DNA of 35,280 nt, from the NCBI RefSeq assembly GCF_026008495.1, contig NZ_BQUN01000139.1, positions 1 through 35,280 on the forward strand, in the 5' to 3' direction. Source of the DNA: Streptomyces sp. A012304. Lineage in GTDB: Bacteria; Actinomycetota; Actinomycetes; Streptomycetales; Streptomycetaceae. Positions within the stretch are counted from its first letter, which is position 1; each line of letters opens with the position of its first letter. The position numbers and the translations under genes were made by a program. The notes under the pieces were generated by a model that was not told the origin of the DNA, did not search any database, and worked only from the letters and a program-made list of their open reading frames with translations. Shown here piece after piece: positions 15,892 through 23,912 of this stretch.

Positions 15892-16758
15892 ATGACCACC
15901 AGCACGAACGTGAAACTGCGCTCCGTCCCGGCAGCGACTCCGGTCGCCGACATTCTGGCCATCGTGTCCAAGGACGGCGGGGTGATCATCCAGCAGCTGT
16001 TGTCCCAGGACCAGGTCCGCCGCTTCAACGCCGAGATCGACCCGGCGATGCACGCCCTGGAGCCAGGCGCCAAGAACCCCGGTGACGAGGGCATCGCCGA
16101 CTTCCACGGCAAGAACACCAAGCGGCTCACCAACCTCGTCATGCTGAGCAAGACCTTCCGCGAGGAGATCCTCAACCACGAGATCGTCGCCGCCCTGGCG
16201 GACGCGGTCTTCCTGGAAGAGTCCGGGGCGTACTGGATGAACACCGCGCAGGTGATCGAGATCGGGCCGGGGAACAAGGCGCAGCCGCTCCACCGTGATC
16301 TGGAGAACTACCACCCGTTCATCGGCATGGGGCCGGCCGGCCCCGAGGCAATGATCAACTTTCTGGTCGCGCTGACCGACTTCACCGAGGAGAACGGCGC
16401 CACGCGCGTCATCCCCGGCAGCAACCACTGGCCGGACTACGAGGACCGCGGCAACCCGGAGATGACGATCCCCGCCGAGATGAAGAGCGGCGACGTGCTG
16501 TTCATCAACGGCAAGGTCGTCCACGGCGGCGGCCACAACCGGACGACGGACTTCTACCGGCGCGGTGTGGCCTGGGCCTTCCAGCCCAGCTACCTCACCC
16601 CGGAGGAGGCGTACCCCTTCATCGTCGACCACGAGCTCGTCCGGTCGCTGCCTGAGCGGGTGCAGCGCCTGATCGGCTTCCGGTCCCAGTACCCCAAGGG
16701 CTGCCCGGGCCTGTGGCAGGTCGACTACGTCGAGCTGGCCGAGTACCTGAAGCTCTGA
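15892..16758 (+). CDS. PhyH-type Fe(II)/2-oxoglutarate dioxygenase
   Basis: 288 residues from ATG 15892, chosen because AAGGGG ends seven bases upstream; ATG 15874 is less well placed. It belongs to the phytanoyl-CoA hydroxylase family, which uses Fe(II), O2 and 2-oxoglutarate to hydroxylate or otherwise oxidise small molecules or CoA/carrier esters. The metal triad is visible as His134-x-Asp136 (LHRDLENYHPF) and His211 (VVHGGGHNRT), and GATRVIPGSNHW is typical. It is the first gene of a run of eight same-strand genes. In this context it may hydroxylate an amine or its glutamylated or acylated form; the substrate is not known. Confidence 0.9.
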   Translation: MTTSTNVKLRSVPAATPVADILAIVSKDGGVIIQQLLSQDQVRRFNAEIDPAMHALEPGAKNPGDEGIADFHGKNTKRLTNLVMLSKTFREEILNHEIVAALADAVFLEESGAYWMNTAQVIEIGPGNKAQPLHRDLENYHPFIGMGPAGPEAMINFLVALTDFTEENGATRVIPGSNHWPDYEDRGNPEMTIPAEMKSGDVLFINGKVVHGGGHNRTTDFYRRGVAWAFQPSYLTPEEAYPFIVDHELVRSLPERVQRLIGFRSQYPKGCPGLWQVDYVELAEYLKL

Positions 16759-16813
16759 CCGGCCCCCCGACGGCAAAAGCCTGCCCCGCCCGGACACTGA
16801 GAGGAACAGACAC

Positions 16814-18412
16814 ATGGATCTCGCTCGCCCGACGGCGCAACCGGGCCGACCGGACTCGGTACCCGGCCAGAGCCGGAGCCGGCACACCGACCCCGCGCCG
16901 GGCGGCCACTACGCGGTCGTCGTCATCGGCTCCGGTATGGGCGGGATCTGTGCCGCGATCAAGCTCAAGGGGATAGGGGTCGACTCCCTGGCTGTCCTTG
17001 AGCGTGCCGAGGAGGTCGGCGGCACCTGGCGGGCGAACACCTACCCCGGGATCGCCGTCGACACGTCAATCCTCCAGTACTCGCTGTCCTTCGAGCCGAA
17101 CCCCGGCTGGTCCCGCCTGTACGCCAGCGGCGCCGAGCTTCAGCGGTACCTGATCGGCCTGTCGGAGAAGTACGGCATCCGCCGCCACATCAGGTTCGGC
17201 ACCGACGTCACGGAGATGCGGTACGCCGAGAACGAGCAGCTGTGGCAGATCTCCACCCGCTCGGGCGCGACGTACACCGCGAACGTCGTCGTCAACGCGA
17301 CCGGGCACCTCAGCACACCGGCCATCCCCAGCATCCCCGGCCTGGACCAGTTCGAGGGCCAGGTACTGCACTCGGCCGAGTGGGACGCCTCCTTCGACGC
17401 CTCGGGGCGCCGTATCGCCGCCATCGGCAGCGGTGCGAGCGCCGCACAGCTCGTGCCGTGCATCGCCCGGGACGCGGAGCAGGTGTACGTCTACCAGCGC
17501 TCCGCGCCCTGGGTGTTCCCGCGCGACGACCGGCCGATCGGCCGGATCGAGGCGGCGGTCTACCGGCATGTGCCGTTCGTGCTCAAGGCGCAGCGCTGGC
17601 GCCGCTTCTGGGGCAACGACAAGGTGGCGTACGCCTTCGAGAAGCAGAACGAGACGGTCCGCAAGCAGCAGCGGTACGCCGAGGACTTCATCGAGCGTTC
17701 GATCCCGGACCCGGAGCTGCGCCGGGCGGTCACCCCTGACTACAGCGTCGGGTGCAAGCGGCGCATCATGTCCGACGACTGGTACCCGGCGCTGCTGCGG
17801 GAGAACGTGGAGCTGATCCCCAGCGCGCTGACCGAAGTGCGGCCCCGCTCGGTGGTCGGTCCGGACGGCGTGGAGCGGCCGGTCGACACCATCGTCTTCA
17901 ATACCGGCTTCGCGGTCGAGGGCTTCATGCCGATGAAGGTCTTCGGCACCGGCGGGACCGAACTCCACGACGCGTGGTCGGACGGCGCCCAGACCCACCT
18001 GGGTATCACCGTCTCCGGCTACCCGAACCTCTTCTTGATCTCCGGGCCCAACACCGCGATCGGCGCGGGATCGTACGCCTTCATGATCGAGTGCCAGGTC
18101 CGGTACATCACCGGCGCGCTGGAGCTGATGCGCCGGCGCGGGCTGTCCGCGCTGGACGTACGGCTCGACGTGCAGCGCCGCTCGTACTGGAAGACGCAGA
18201 GCCGGCTGTCCGGGAGCGTCTACGGCTCCGGCTGCGAGGGCTGGTACCAGGGCGAGGGCGGCCGGATCGACACCCTGTGGCCGGGCACGAACGCCGAGTA
18301 CTGGTGGCGCACCCGGCGCTTCGACCCGAAGAGCTATCACCTCGTCACCCGGGCGCCGATCTTTTCCCGCACCGCCGCTGCCGCGTCCGCGACGACGATT
18401 CCGGCCGCCTGA
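16814..18412 (+). CDS. Baeyer-Villiger-type flavin monooxygenase
   Basis: 532 residues. GAGAGGAAC precedes ATG 16814. An extended N-terminus of about 32 residues comes before the FAD-binding GSGMGG (39-44). The signature FEGQVLHSAEWD (180-191) matches the class B Baeyer-Villiger fingerprint FxGxxxHxxxW, and a second dinucleotide motif (GSGASA) follows for NADPH. Such enzymes insert oxygen next to a ketone to give an ester or lactone, or oxidise N or S atoms. It follows the dioxygenase by 55 bases. A partner esterase could be the HSL-type hydrolase at 11551-12501. N-hydroxylation of an amine is an alternative reaction. Confidence 0.9.
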   Translation: MDLARPTAQPGRPDSVPGQSRSRHTDPAPGGHYAVVVIGSGMGGICAAIKLKGIGVDSLAVLERAEEVGGTWRANTYPGIAVDTSILQYSLSFEPNPGWSRLYASGAELQRYLIGLSEKYGIRRHIRFGTDVTEMRYAENEQLWQISTRSGATYTANVVVNATGHLSTPAIPSIPGLDQFEGQVLHSAEWDASFDASGRRIAAIGSGASAAQLVPCIARDAEQVYVYQRSAPWVFPRDDRPIGRIEAAVYRHVPFVLKAQRWRRFWGNDKVAYAFEKQNETVRKQQRYAEDFIERSIPDPELRRAVTPDYSVGCKRRIMSDDWYPALLRENVELIPSALTEVRPRSVVGPDGVERPVDTIVFNTGFAVEGFMPMKVFGTGGTELHDAWSDGAQTHLGITVSGYPNLFLISGPNTAIGAGSYAFMIECQVRYITGALELMRRRGLSALDVRLDVQRRSYWKTQSRLSGSVYGSGCEGWYQGEGGRIDTLWPGTNAEYWWRTRRFDPKSYHLVTRAPIFSRTAAAASATTIPAA

Positions 18413-18461
18413 AACCCCCCGAGTGAGCTGACCAGTTGACCATGAACAGGAAGTGCCGGCC

Positions 18462-19088
18462 ATGACCCGATCGGCTGTCTCTGTCGTAACCGAGGACGAT
18501 CCCACTCCGCTGGTGCTGTCGGTCGCACGGACGCTTCGTGCCAGCGCCCGTGTCCCGGAGCTGCTGCCGGTGCTGCGGGGCCTGAGCGGCACCGTCGTCG
18601 TGCGGTCGAAGGACGACCCCCAGGCGGTGACGATCCGCTTCGCCGACGGCGAGTCCAGGGTCGACCACGGGGCCGCCGCCGATCGCGATCTCGTGCTCAT
18701 CGTGGATCTCGCGGACCGCTTCACCATCGTCGAGGTACGGGGATCCGAACCGACGGCGCCCCTGGCCGACGCCGTGCACAGCGTGCTGGAACCGCCGCTG
18801 CCACCGTGGCGGGACGCCGCCACCGGCTTCTGGGAGTTCACCGGCTCGGATCCGGGGATGCCCGGGCAACTCGTGGTCACCTGCGAGGACGAGCAGAGCG
18901 AGTACGTACTCGGTGACGGTCTGCCGCGTTACGAGATCAGCGGCCCTTCCCACACGCTCGCCCGGGTGTTCACGGGGACCGATACCTTCCTCGACGCGGT
19001 CTTCACCGGAGCCGTGTCCATCCGCGGCACCCTTCCCCAGCTGTCCGTGATGGCCGGCGCGTCCCTGAAGGTGAGGTTCCATGCCTGA
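18462..19088 (+). CDS. SCP2-like sterol/lipid-binding protein
   Basis: 208 residues from ATG 18462 (AGGAAG eight bases upstream; GTG 18453 is less likely). The second half (YEISGPSHTLARVFTGTDTF, GAVSIRGTLPQLSVMAGASL) matches the SCP2 pattern in which a hydrophobic tunnel is capped by a 'G...G....L..l.g' strand-helix. The first half also has an SCP2-like rhythm, so it may be a double domain. No catalytic motif is seen; it probably binds a hydrophobic ligand. It overlaps the following ligase gene by eight bases, so the two are translated together. Its presence implies a lipophilic substrate or carrier step, which is unusual for an amine pathway. Confidence 0.65.
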   Translation: MTRSAVSVVTEDDPTPLVLSVARTLRASARVPELLPVLRGLSGTVVVRSKDDPQAVTIRFADGESRVDHGAAADRDLVLIVDLADRFTIVEVRGSEPTAPLADAVHSVLEPPLPPWRDAATGFWEFTGSDPGMPGQLVVTCEDEQSEYVLGDGLPRYEISGPSHTLARVFTGTDTFLDAVFTGAVSIRGTLPQLSVMAGASLKVRFHA

Positions 19089-20454
19089 CACGCTTGACAC
19101 GCCTGAGAACATCGGTAACTGGCTCCGCGAGCGGAACATCACCTCCGTCAGGGTCGAGGGCACCAACCTCGAAGGGGCGTTCATCGGGAAGAACGTCTCG
19201 CCGCGCAAGCTGGAGTCCGGCCTGACGTCCGGCTTCGCGTTCGCCGACGTGGCCTTCGGCCTTGACCTGGGCAACGTCCCGCAGTTCGGTTTCGCCATGC
19301 CGTCCTGGCGTGGCGACCTGCCCGACATCCTGCTGCACCTGGACCCCTCGACCATCGTCGAATGGGCTCCGGGGCGCGCGGCCGTCCTCGGCGATTTCCG
19401 GGACAAGGAGGGGCAGCCGCTCCCGGCCTGTCCGCGCAACACCCTGCGCCGCCTGACGGACCGGCTGGACGGCCTGGGCTACCGGGCCAAGGTGGCGATC
19501 GAGATCGAGGCCACGGTCTTCGAGGAGTCCATCCACGAGGCCCGCCGGAAGAACTACCAGGACCTGACCCCGCTGGGCGGGGCCGCGGGATCGGCGTACC
19601 ACCTCGCCAAGTCCAAGGACTGGGACGACTACATGTCGGCGGTCGCCCGCCGGCTGGACGAGCTCGGCATCGACTGGGAGGCGTGGAACGACGAGGCCGC
19701 CGCAGGTCAGATCGAGCTCAACCTCGCCCCGGCCGACCCCGTGACCGTCGCCGACTCCTGGGCCCGCACCCGGCAGGTCATGCGCGAAGTGGCGTTCGGA
19801 CTGGACCACTGCGTCACCTTCATGGCCAAGCCGACGGCCGGCTACGGGCAGGCGTCACACGTCAACGTATCCCTGGAGCAGGACGGACAGAACGTCTTCT
19901 ACGAGGAGTCCGGCCCCTCGAAGGTCATGACCCACTTCCTCGGTGGCGTCATGGCCACGCTGCCGGGAGCGACATCCTTCGCGCTGCCGCAGATCACCTC
20001 CTACCGCCGCCTGGTCGACCTCGACGGCCCCCCGACCACGGTCACCTGGGGTATCGCCAACAAGAGCGCGGCCGTCCGCGCCGTGACCGGTCACCCGAAG
20101 TACTCCCGGCTGGAGTACCGGACCCCGGGCGCGGACGCGAACATCTACCTCGTACTCGCGGCGGTGCTGGCCGGCGGTCTGGCCGGCCTGGAGGGCAAGA
20201 TCGACCCGCCGGCACCGTTCGAGCAGATGGCCTGGTGCCTGCCCCCGGGGACGGCGAGGATCCCGGACAGCATCAGCAAGGCCGCCGCCGCGCTGGAAGC
20301 CGACGAGCTGCTGGCGGGCGTGTTGGGTCAGGATCTCGTCGACTACTGGCTGGGCACCAGGCGCTGGGAGTGGCTGCAGTTCCACACCACCGGCGGCGAC
20401 CCCGACGCCGACCTCACCACGTGGGAGTCCAACCGCTACTTCGAGCTGCCGTGA
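19081..20454 (+). CDS. Glutamine-synthetase-like gamma-glutamyl-amine ligase
   Basis: 457 residues of the GS superfamily. Conserved blocks: IEIEATVF (Mg site), AAGQIELNLAPADPVTVADSW, FMAKPTAGYGQASHVNVSL, WGIANKSAAVR, and RLEYRTPGADANIYLVLAAV. The overall form is of PuuA/GlnA3/GlnA4-type enzymes, which use ATP to join L-glutamate through its gamma-carboxyl to amines, rather than housekeeping GlnA. The usual GS adenylylation site region is not recognisable. It overlaps the SCP2-like gene upstream and, by one base (TGATG), the alcohol dehydrogenase downstream. With that gene, a gamma-glutamyl hydrolase and an aldehyde dehydrogenase, it points to an amine or amino alcohol substrate, as for GlnA4 of S. 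coelicolor with ethanolamine. Confidence 0.85.
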   Translation: MPDTLDTPENIGNWLRERNITSVRVEGTNLEGAFIGKNVSPRKLESGLTSGFAFADVAFGLDLGNVPQFGFAMPSWRGDLPDILLHLDPSTIVEWAPGRAAVLGDFRDKEGQPLPACPRNTLRRLTDRLDGLGYRAKVAIEIEATVFEESIHEARRKNYQDLTPLGGAAGSAYHLAKSKDWDDYMSAVARRLDELGIDWEAWNDEAAAGQIELNLAPADPVTVADSWARTRQVMREVAFGLDHCVTFMAKPTAGYGQASHVNVSLEQDGQNVFYEESGPSKVMTHFLGGVMATLPGATSFALPQITSYRRLVDLDGPPTTVTWGIANKSAAVRAVTGHPKYSRLEYRTPGADANIYLVLAAVLAGGLAGLEGKIDPPAPFEQMAWCLPPGTARIPDSISKAAAALEADELLAGVLGQDLVDYWLGTRRWEWLQFHTTGGDPDADLTTWESNRYFELP

Positions 20455-21560
20455 TGACGGCGCTCGTCGACGCGGCGGTACTGAACGCCGCGCCCGGCCG
20501 GCTGGAGATCGAGAAGCTGAGGCTCGATGTGCCGGGACCGGACGAGGTCCTGGTACGGGTGGTCAGCGCGGGCCTGTGCCACTCGGACCTGCACGAGATC
20601 GACGGAACCTTCGCGTCAGAACCGCCGATCGTGCTCGGTCACGAGGCATCGGGTGTGGTGGAGGCGGCGGGGGCCGATGTGGTGGGGCTGCGGGTCGGTG
20701 ACCACGTCGTCACCTGTCTGTCGGTCTTCTGCGGCCGATGCCGCTACTGCACCGGCGGCCGCCTCACGCTGTGCGAGAACCGGTCCCGGCTCTCCCACCA
20801 GCGGCCCGGTCCCCGGCTGGTGAACGCCGCCGGGCGCCCGGTGCGGCCGACGGCGGGGATCGGCGCCTTCGCCCAGGCGATGGTGGTCCATCAGAACGCC
20901 CTCGTACGGATCCCTTCCGACATGCCGATGGCCCCGGCAAGCATCCTCGGCTGCGCGGTGACCACGGGTCTGGGCGCGGTCTTCCGCGGCGCCCGCGTGG
21001 AGCCGGGCAGCAGCGTGGTGGTGATCGGCACCGGCGGGATCGGCACGGCGGCCATCCAGGGCGCCAGGATCGCGGGCGCGACGCAGATCATCGCCGTGGA
21101 CCTGATCCCGGAGAAGCTCAAGGCAGCCGAGCGGTTCGGCGCCACGCACGCCCTGCACGCGGGCGAGTCCGACCCGGTCGAGGCCGTACGCGAAATCACC
21201 GGCGGCGGCGCCGACTTCGCCTTCGAGGCGGTCGGGCGGAGTACGACGGTGGAGCAGGCCTTCGCGATGCTGCGCCCTGGCGGACTCGCCACGGTCGTCG
21301 GCATGGTGCCGGAGCACACGCCGATCCGGGTCAGCGGGCCGGAACTGTTCCTTCAGGAGAAGCGCCTGCAGGGCTCCTTCATGGGCTCGAACCAGTTCAA
21401 GACGGATATCCCGCGCTACGTCGACCTCTATCTCCAGGGCCGGCTGCTGCTTGACGACATGGTGTCCGAGCACGTCACGCTCGCCGGGATCAACGAGGGC
21501 TTCGAGCTGCTGGCCCAAGGACGGGCGACCCGCGTGGTCGCCGACATCGGGGAGGTCTGA
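20454..21560 (+). CDS. Zinc-dependent alcohol dehydrogenase (MDR family)
   Basis: 368 residues. Catalytic-zinc ligands: Cys42 (AGLCHSDLHE) and His63-Glu64 (GHE). Structural-zinc cysteines: 93, 96, 99 and 107 (CGRCRYC...C). NAD-binding GTGGIG follows near residue 190. This is a full class III-like/benzyl-alcohol-type MDR dehydrogenase, oxidising an alcohol to an aldehyde with NAD. The start overlaps the ligase stop and the stop overlaps the next ATG, both by one base, so expression is tightly coupled. In context its substrate could be a gamma-glutamyl amino alcohol. Confidence 0.9.
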   Translation: MTALVDAAVLNAAPGRLEIEKLRLDVPGPDEVLVRVVSAGLCHSDLHEIDGTFASEPPIVLGHEASGVVEAAGADVVGLRVGDHVVTCLSVFCGRCRYCTGGRLTLCENRSRLSHQRPGPRLVNAAGRPVRPTAGIGAFAQAMVVHQNALVRIPSDMPMAPASILGCAVTTGLGAVFRGARVEPGSSVVVIGTGGIGTAAIQGARIAGATQIIAVDLIPEKLKAAERFGATHALHAGESDPVEAVREITGGGADFAFEAVGRSTTVEQAFAMLRPGGLATVVGMVPEHTPIRVSGPELFLQEKRLQGSFMGSNQFKTDIPRYVDLYLQGRLLLDDMVSEHVTLAGINEGFELLAQGRATRVVADIGEV

Positions 21561-22345
21561 TGCGACCCCTCATCGGTATCACCGGCCGCCGGCTGAGCGC
21601 GAGCCTGCTCAGCGGCATGGACGCCAGATACGCCGGCCGTCATGTCGACCAGTACTTCTCCGACTACGCCCGCTGTGTCGCCGAAGCGGGCGGCATCCCG
21701 GTGCACCTGCCCTTCGAGGCGGGGTCCATCGAGACGATGCGCCGCCTGGACGGCCTGCTCGTCACCGGCGGCCAGGACATCCATCCCAACCGCTGGGGTG
21801 GCGACGCGGGGGAGGCAACCGGCGCGGACCCGCGGCTGAACAGCATGGCCCACGACATCGAGCGGGACGCCTACGAGGCCCTGCTGATCCACGGCGCGGT
21901 CGCCGCGAGTGTGCCCGTGCTCGGGGTGTGCCGGGGCCACCAACTGCTCAACGTCGCCTTCGGCGGGCGGCTCGTCGCCGACATACCCCCGAGCGTCGTC
22001 GAGCACTACTCGCGGCAGGCAGCCCTCACCGACGGGGCCGGCGACCACGTCGTGCGGTTCTCCCCCGGCTCGCTGGCCGCGTCGATCTACGGCTCCCTCG
22101 CGCAGGTCAACTCCTGGCACCACCAGGCCGTCGAGGTCTGCGGAAACGGGCTGGCGGTGTCCGGACGCGCCGCCGACGGCGTCGTCGAGTGCACCGAGAT
22201 GCCCGGCTTTCCCGTACTCGGTGTGCAGTGGCACCCCGAGTGGCAGCAGACGCCGGACCCGGTCTTCGGCTGGCTGGTCGACGCCGCCGGGCAGGCGCTC
22301 CAGCGGCGCGCCGGGCAGTCGGTCTCCACCGGACAGCCCCGCTGA
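21560..22345 (+). CDS. Gamma-glutamyl hydrolase, class I GATase (PuuD-like)
   Basis: 261 residues of the peptidase C26/PuuD family, which release glutamate from gamma-glutamyl amides. The nucleophile elbow is GVCRGHQLLN with Cys124, and the His-Glu pair is in WHPEWQQ (His225, Glu227). LVTGGQDIHPNRWG and NSWHHQAV are typical of gamma-glutamyl-gamma-aminobutyrate hydrolases. It starts within the stop of the alcohol dehydrogenase. It would take the oxidised gamma-glutamyl acid and return glutamate, closing the cycle opened by the ligase. Confidence 0.9.
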   Translation: MRPLIGITGRRLSASLLSGMDARYAGRHVDQYFSDYARCVAEAGGIPVHLPFEAGSIETMRRLDGLLVTGGQDIHPNRWGGDAGEATGADPRLNSMAHDIERDAYEALLIHGAVAASVPVLGVCRGHQLLNVAFGGRLVADIPPSVVEHYSRQAALTDGAGDHVVRFSPGSLAASIYGSLAQVNSWHHQAVEVCGNGLAVSGRAADGVVECTEMPGFPVLGVQWHPEWQQTPDPVFGWLVDAAGQALQRRAGQSVSTGQPR

Positions 22346-22392
22346 CCGGGACAGCAAACGAAACCCCCGCCGACCAGAGAATGGTGTTGATC

Positions 22393-23898
22393 ATGACGCG
22401 GACTCCGACCCCGACGACACGGCAGGACTGGCTGGACCTGCTGGAATCCACCCGCCTTCCGGCGGCCATGTGGGTGGACGGTGAGTGGGCGCAGGCCCGG
22501 GGCGGAGCCACCCTGCCGCTGGTCACGCCACGTGACGGCTCGGTTCTCGTACACCTTCCGGCCGCCGACGAAGGCGATGTCGACCGAGCAGTCCGGGGTG
22601 CCCGGCAGGCCTTCCTGGACCGCCGCTGGGCGGGGCTCGAGCCCCGTGAGCGGGGCGAGATCCTGATCCGCTGGGCCGATCTGCTGGACCGGCACCGGGA
22701 CGAACTCGCGCTCCTGGTGGCCATGGAGATGGGCAAGCCGGTCGTCATGGCCCGGTCCGTGGAACTGCGCACCACGATCAACCTCATCCGGTGGTACGGC
22801 GAACTCGCCGACAAGCTGATGGACGAGTCACCGCGGGGCCGCGGCGAGGCGGTGGCCCTGGTCACCCGGGAACCCCTCGGGGTGATCGCCGCGATCACCC
22901 CGTGGAACTTCCCCATGACACTGTCGACCTTCAAGGTGCCCGCCGCGCTGGTCGCGGGCAACAGCGTCGTGCTCAAGCCTGCCAGCCAGTCGCCGCTGTC
23001 CATGCTGCGGGCAGCCGAACTGGCGCACCAGGCCGGTGTGCCGGCCGGGGTGTTCCAGGTCGTCACCGGCAGCGGGGCGGTGACCGGCGCCGCGCTGGGG
23101 CGGCACCCCGACGTCGCGACCCTGACGTTCACCGGCTCCACCGACGTCGGCAAGCAACTGCTGGGGTACGCGGCCGAGTCCAACGCCAAGCCGGTGTGGC
23201 TGGAGCTCGGCGGGAAGTCGCCGAACATCATCTTTCCGGACGCGCCGGACATGGCGAAGGCCATCGAGACGGCCGCCTGGGCGATCCACTTCAACTCCGG
23301 CCAGATGTGCACCGCCGGATCGCGGCTGATCGTCCACGAGTCGGTCCGGGACACCGTCGTCGCGGGCGTGGTCGAGCACCTGGCAGCACTTCGCATCGGC
23401 GACCCGCTCGACCCGGCGACCCAGTTCGGCCCGCTCTCCAGCGAACGGCACCGCCGCGAGGTCCTCGCCGAAGTCACCTCGGGCATCAGCAGCGGGGCCA
23501 AGCTGGTCCACGGCTCCGACAGGCCGCGCACCGGCCCCGGCTGGTACGTGGACCCGGCCGTGTTCGTGGACGTCGACCCCGACAGCCGGCTCGCCCAGCA
23601 CGAGATCTTCGGGCCGGTGCTGTCCGTACTCACCTTCTCCGACGAGGAGTCGGCCGTCCGGATTGCGAACAACTCGGACTACGGCCTCGGTTCCTCGGTG
23701 TGGACCGCCGACCTCGCCCGCGCCCACCGCATGTCCCGTGCCATCGAGGCGGGCGTGGTGTGGGTCAACTGCTTCGAGGAGGGCGACTCGTCCGTGCCCT
23801 TCGGCGGGCGCAAACTCTCCGGCCACGGCTCCGACAAGAGCGTCCACGGCCTGGAGAAGTTCACCGCCCTGAAGACCACCTGGATCGCTCTCACATGA
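22393..23898 (+). CDS. Aldehyde dehydrogenase (NAD(P)+)
   Basis: 501 residues from ATG 22393; ATG 22381 is four codons upstream and the ribosome site (GAGA) does not decide between them. Standard ALDH motifs: ITPWNFPM (cofactor and Asn), FTGSTDVG, LELGGKSP with Glu271, and GQMCTAGSR with the nucleophile Cys306, spaced as usual. HEIFGPVLSV and PFGGRKLSGHG follow. It oxidises an aldehyde to an acid. Next to the ligase, alcohol dehydrogenase and hydrolase it corresponds to the PuuC step. It is 47 bases after the hydrolase. Confidence 0.92.
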   Translation: MTRTPTPTTRQDWLDLLESTRLPAAMWVDGEWAQARGGATLPLVTPRDGSVLVHLPAADEGDVDRAVRGARQAFLDRRWAGLEPRERGEILIRWADLLDRHRDELALLVAMEMGKPVVMARSVELRTTINLIRWYGELADKLMDESPRGRGEAVALVTREPLGVIAAITPWNFPMTLSTFKVPAALVAGNSVVLKPASQSPLSMLRAAELAHQAGVPAGVFQVVTGSGAVTGAALGRHPDVATLTFTGSTDVGKQLLGYAAESNAKPVWLELGGKSPNIIFPDAPDMAKAIETAAWAIHFNSGQMCTAGSRLIVHESVRDTVVAGVVEHLAALRIGDPLDPATQFGPLSSERHRREVLAEVTSGISSGAKLVHGSDRPRTGPGWYVDPAVFVDVDPDSRLAQHEIFGPVLSVLTFSDEESAVRIANNSDYGLGSSVWTADLARAHRMSRAIEAGVVWVNCFEEGDSSVPFGGRKLSGHGSDKSVHGLEKFTALKTTWIALT

Positions 23899-23912
23899 TG
23901 AAAGGCGGACAC

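Noticed and set aside
15736..16887. 383-codon minus-strand frame opposite the dioxygenase
   Set aside because: Low-complexity translation, whereas the plus strand shows the iron triad.
17066..18880. 604-codon minus-strand open frame opposite the BVMO gene
   Set aside because: Its translation is Arg/Pro/Gly-rich with no domain, and the opposite strand has a full monooxygenase with all motifs. Long antisense frames are common at this GC.
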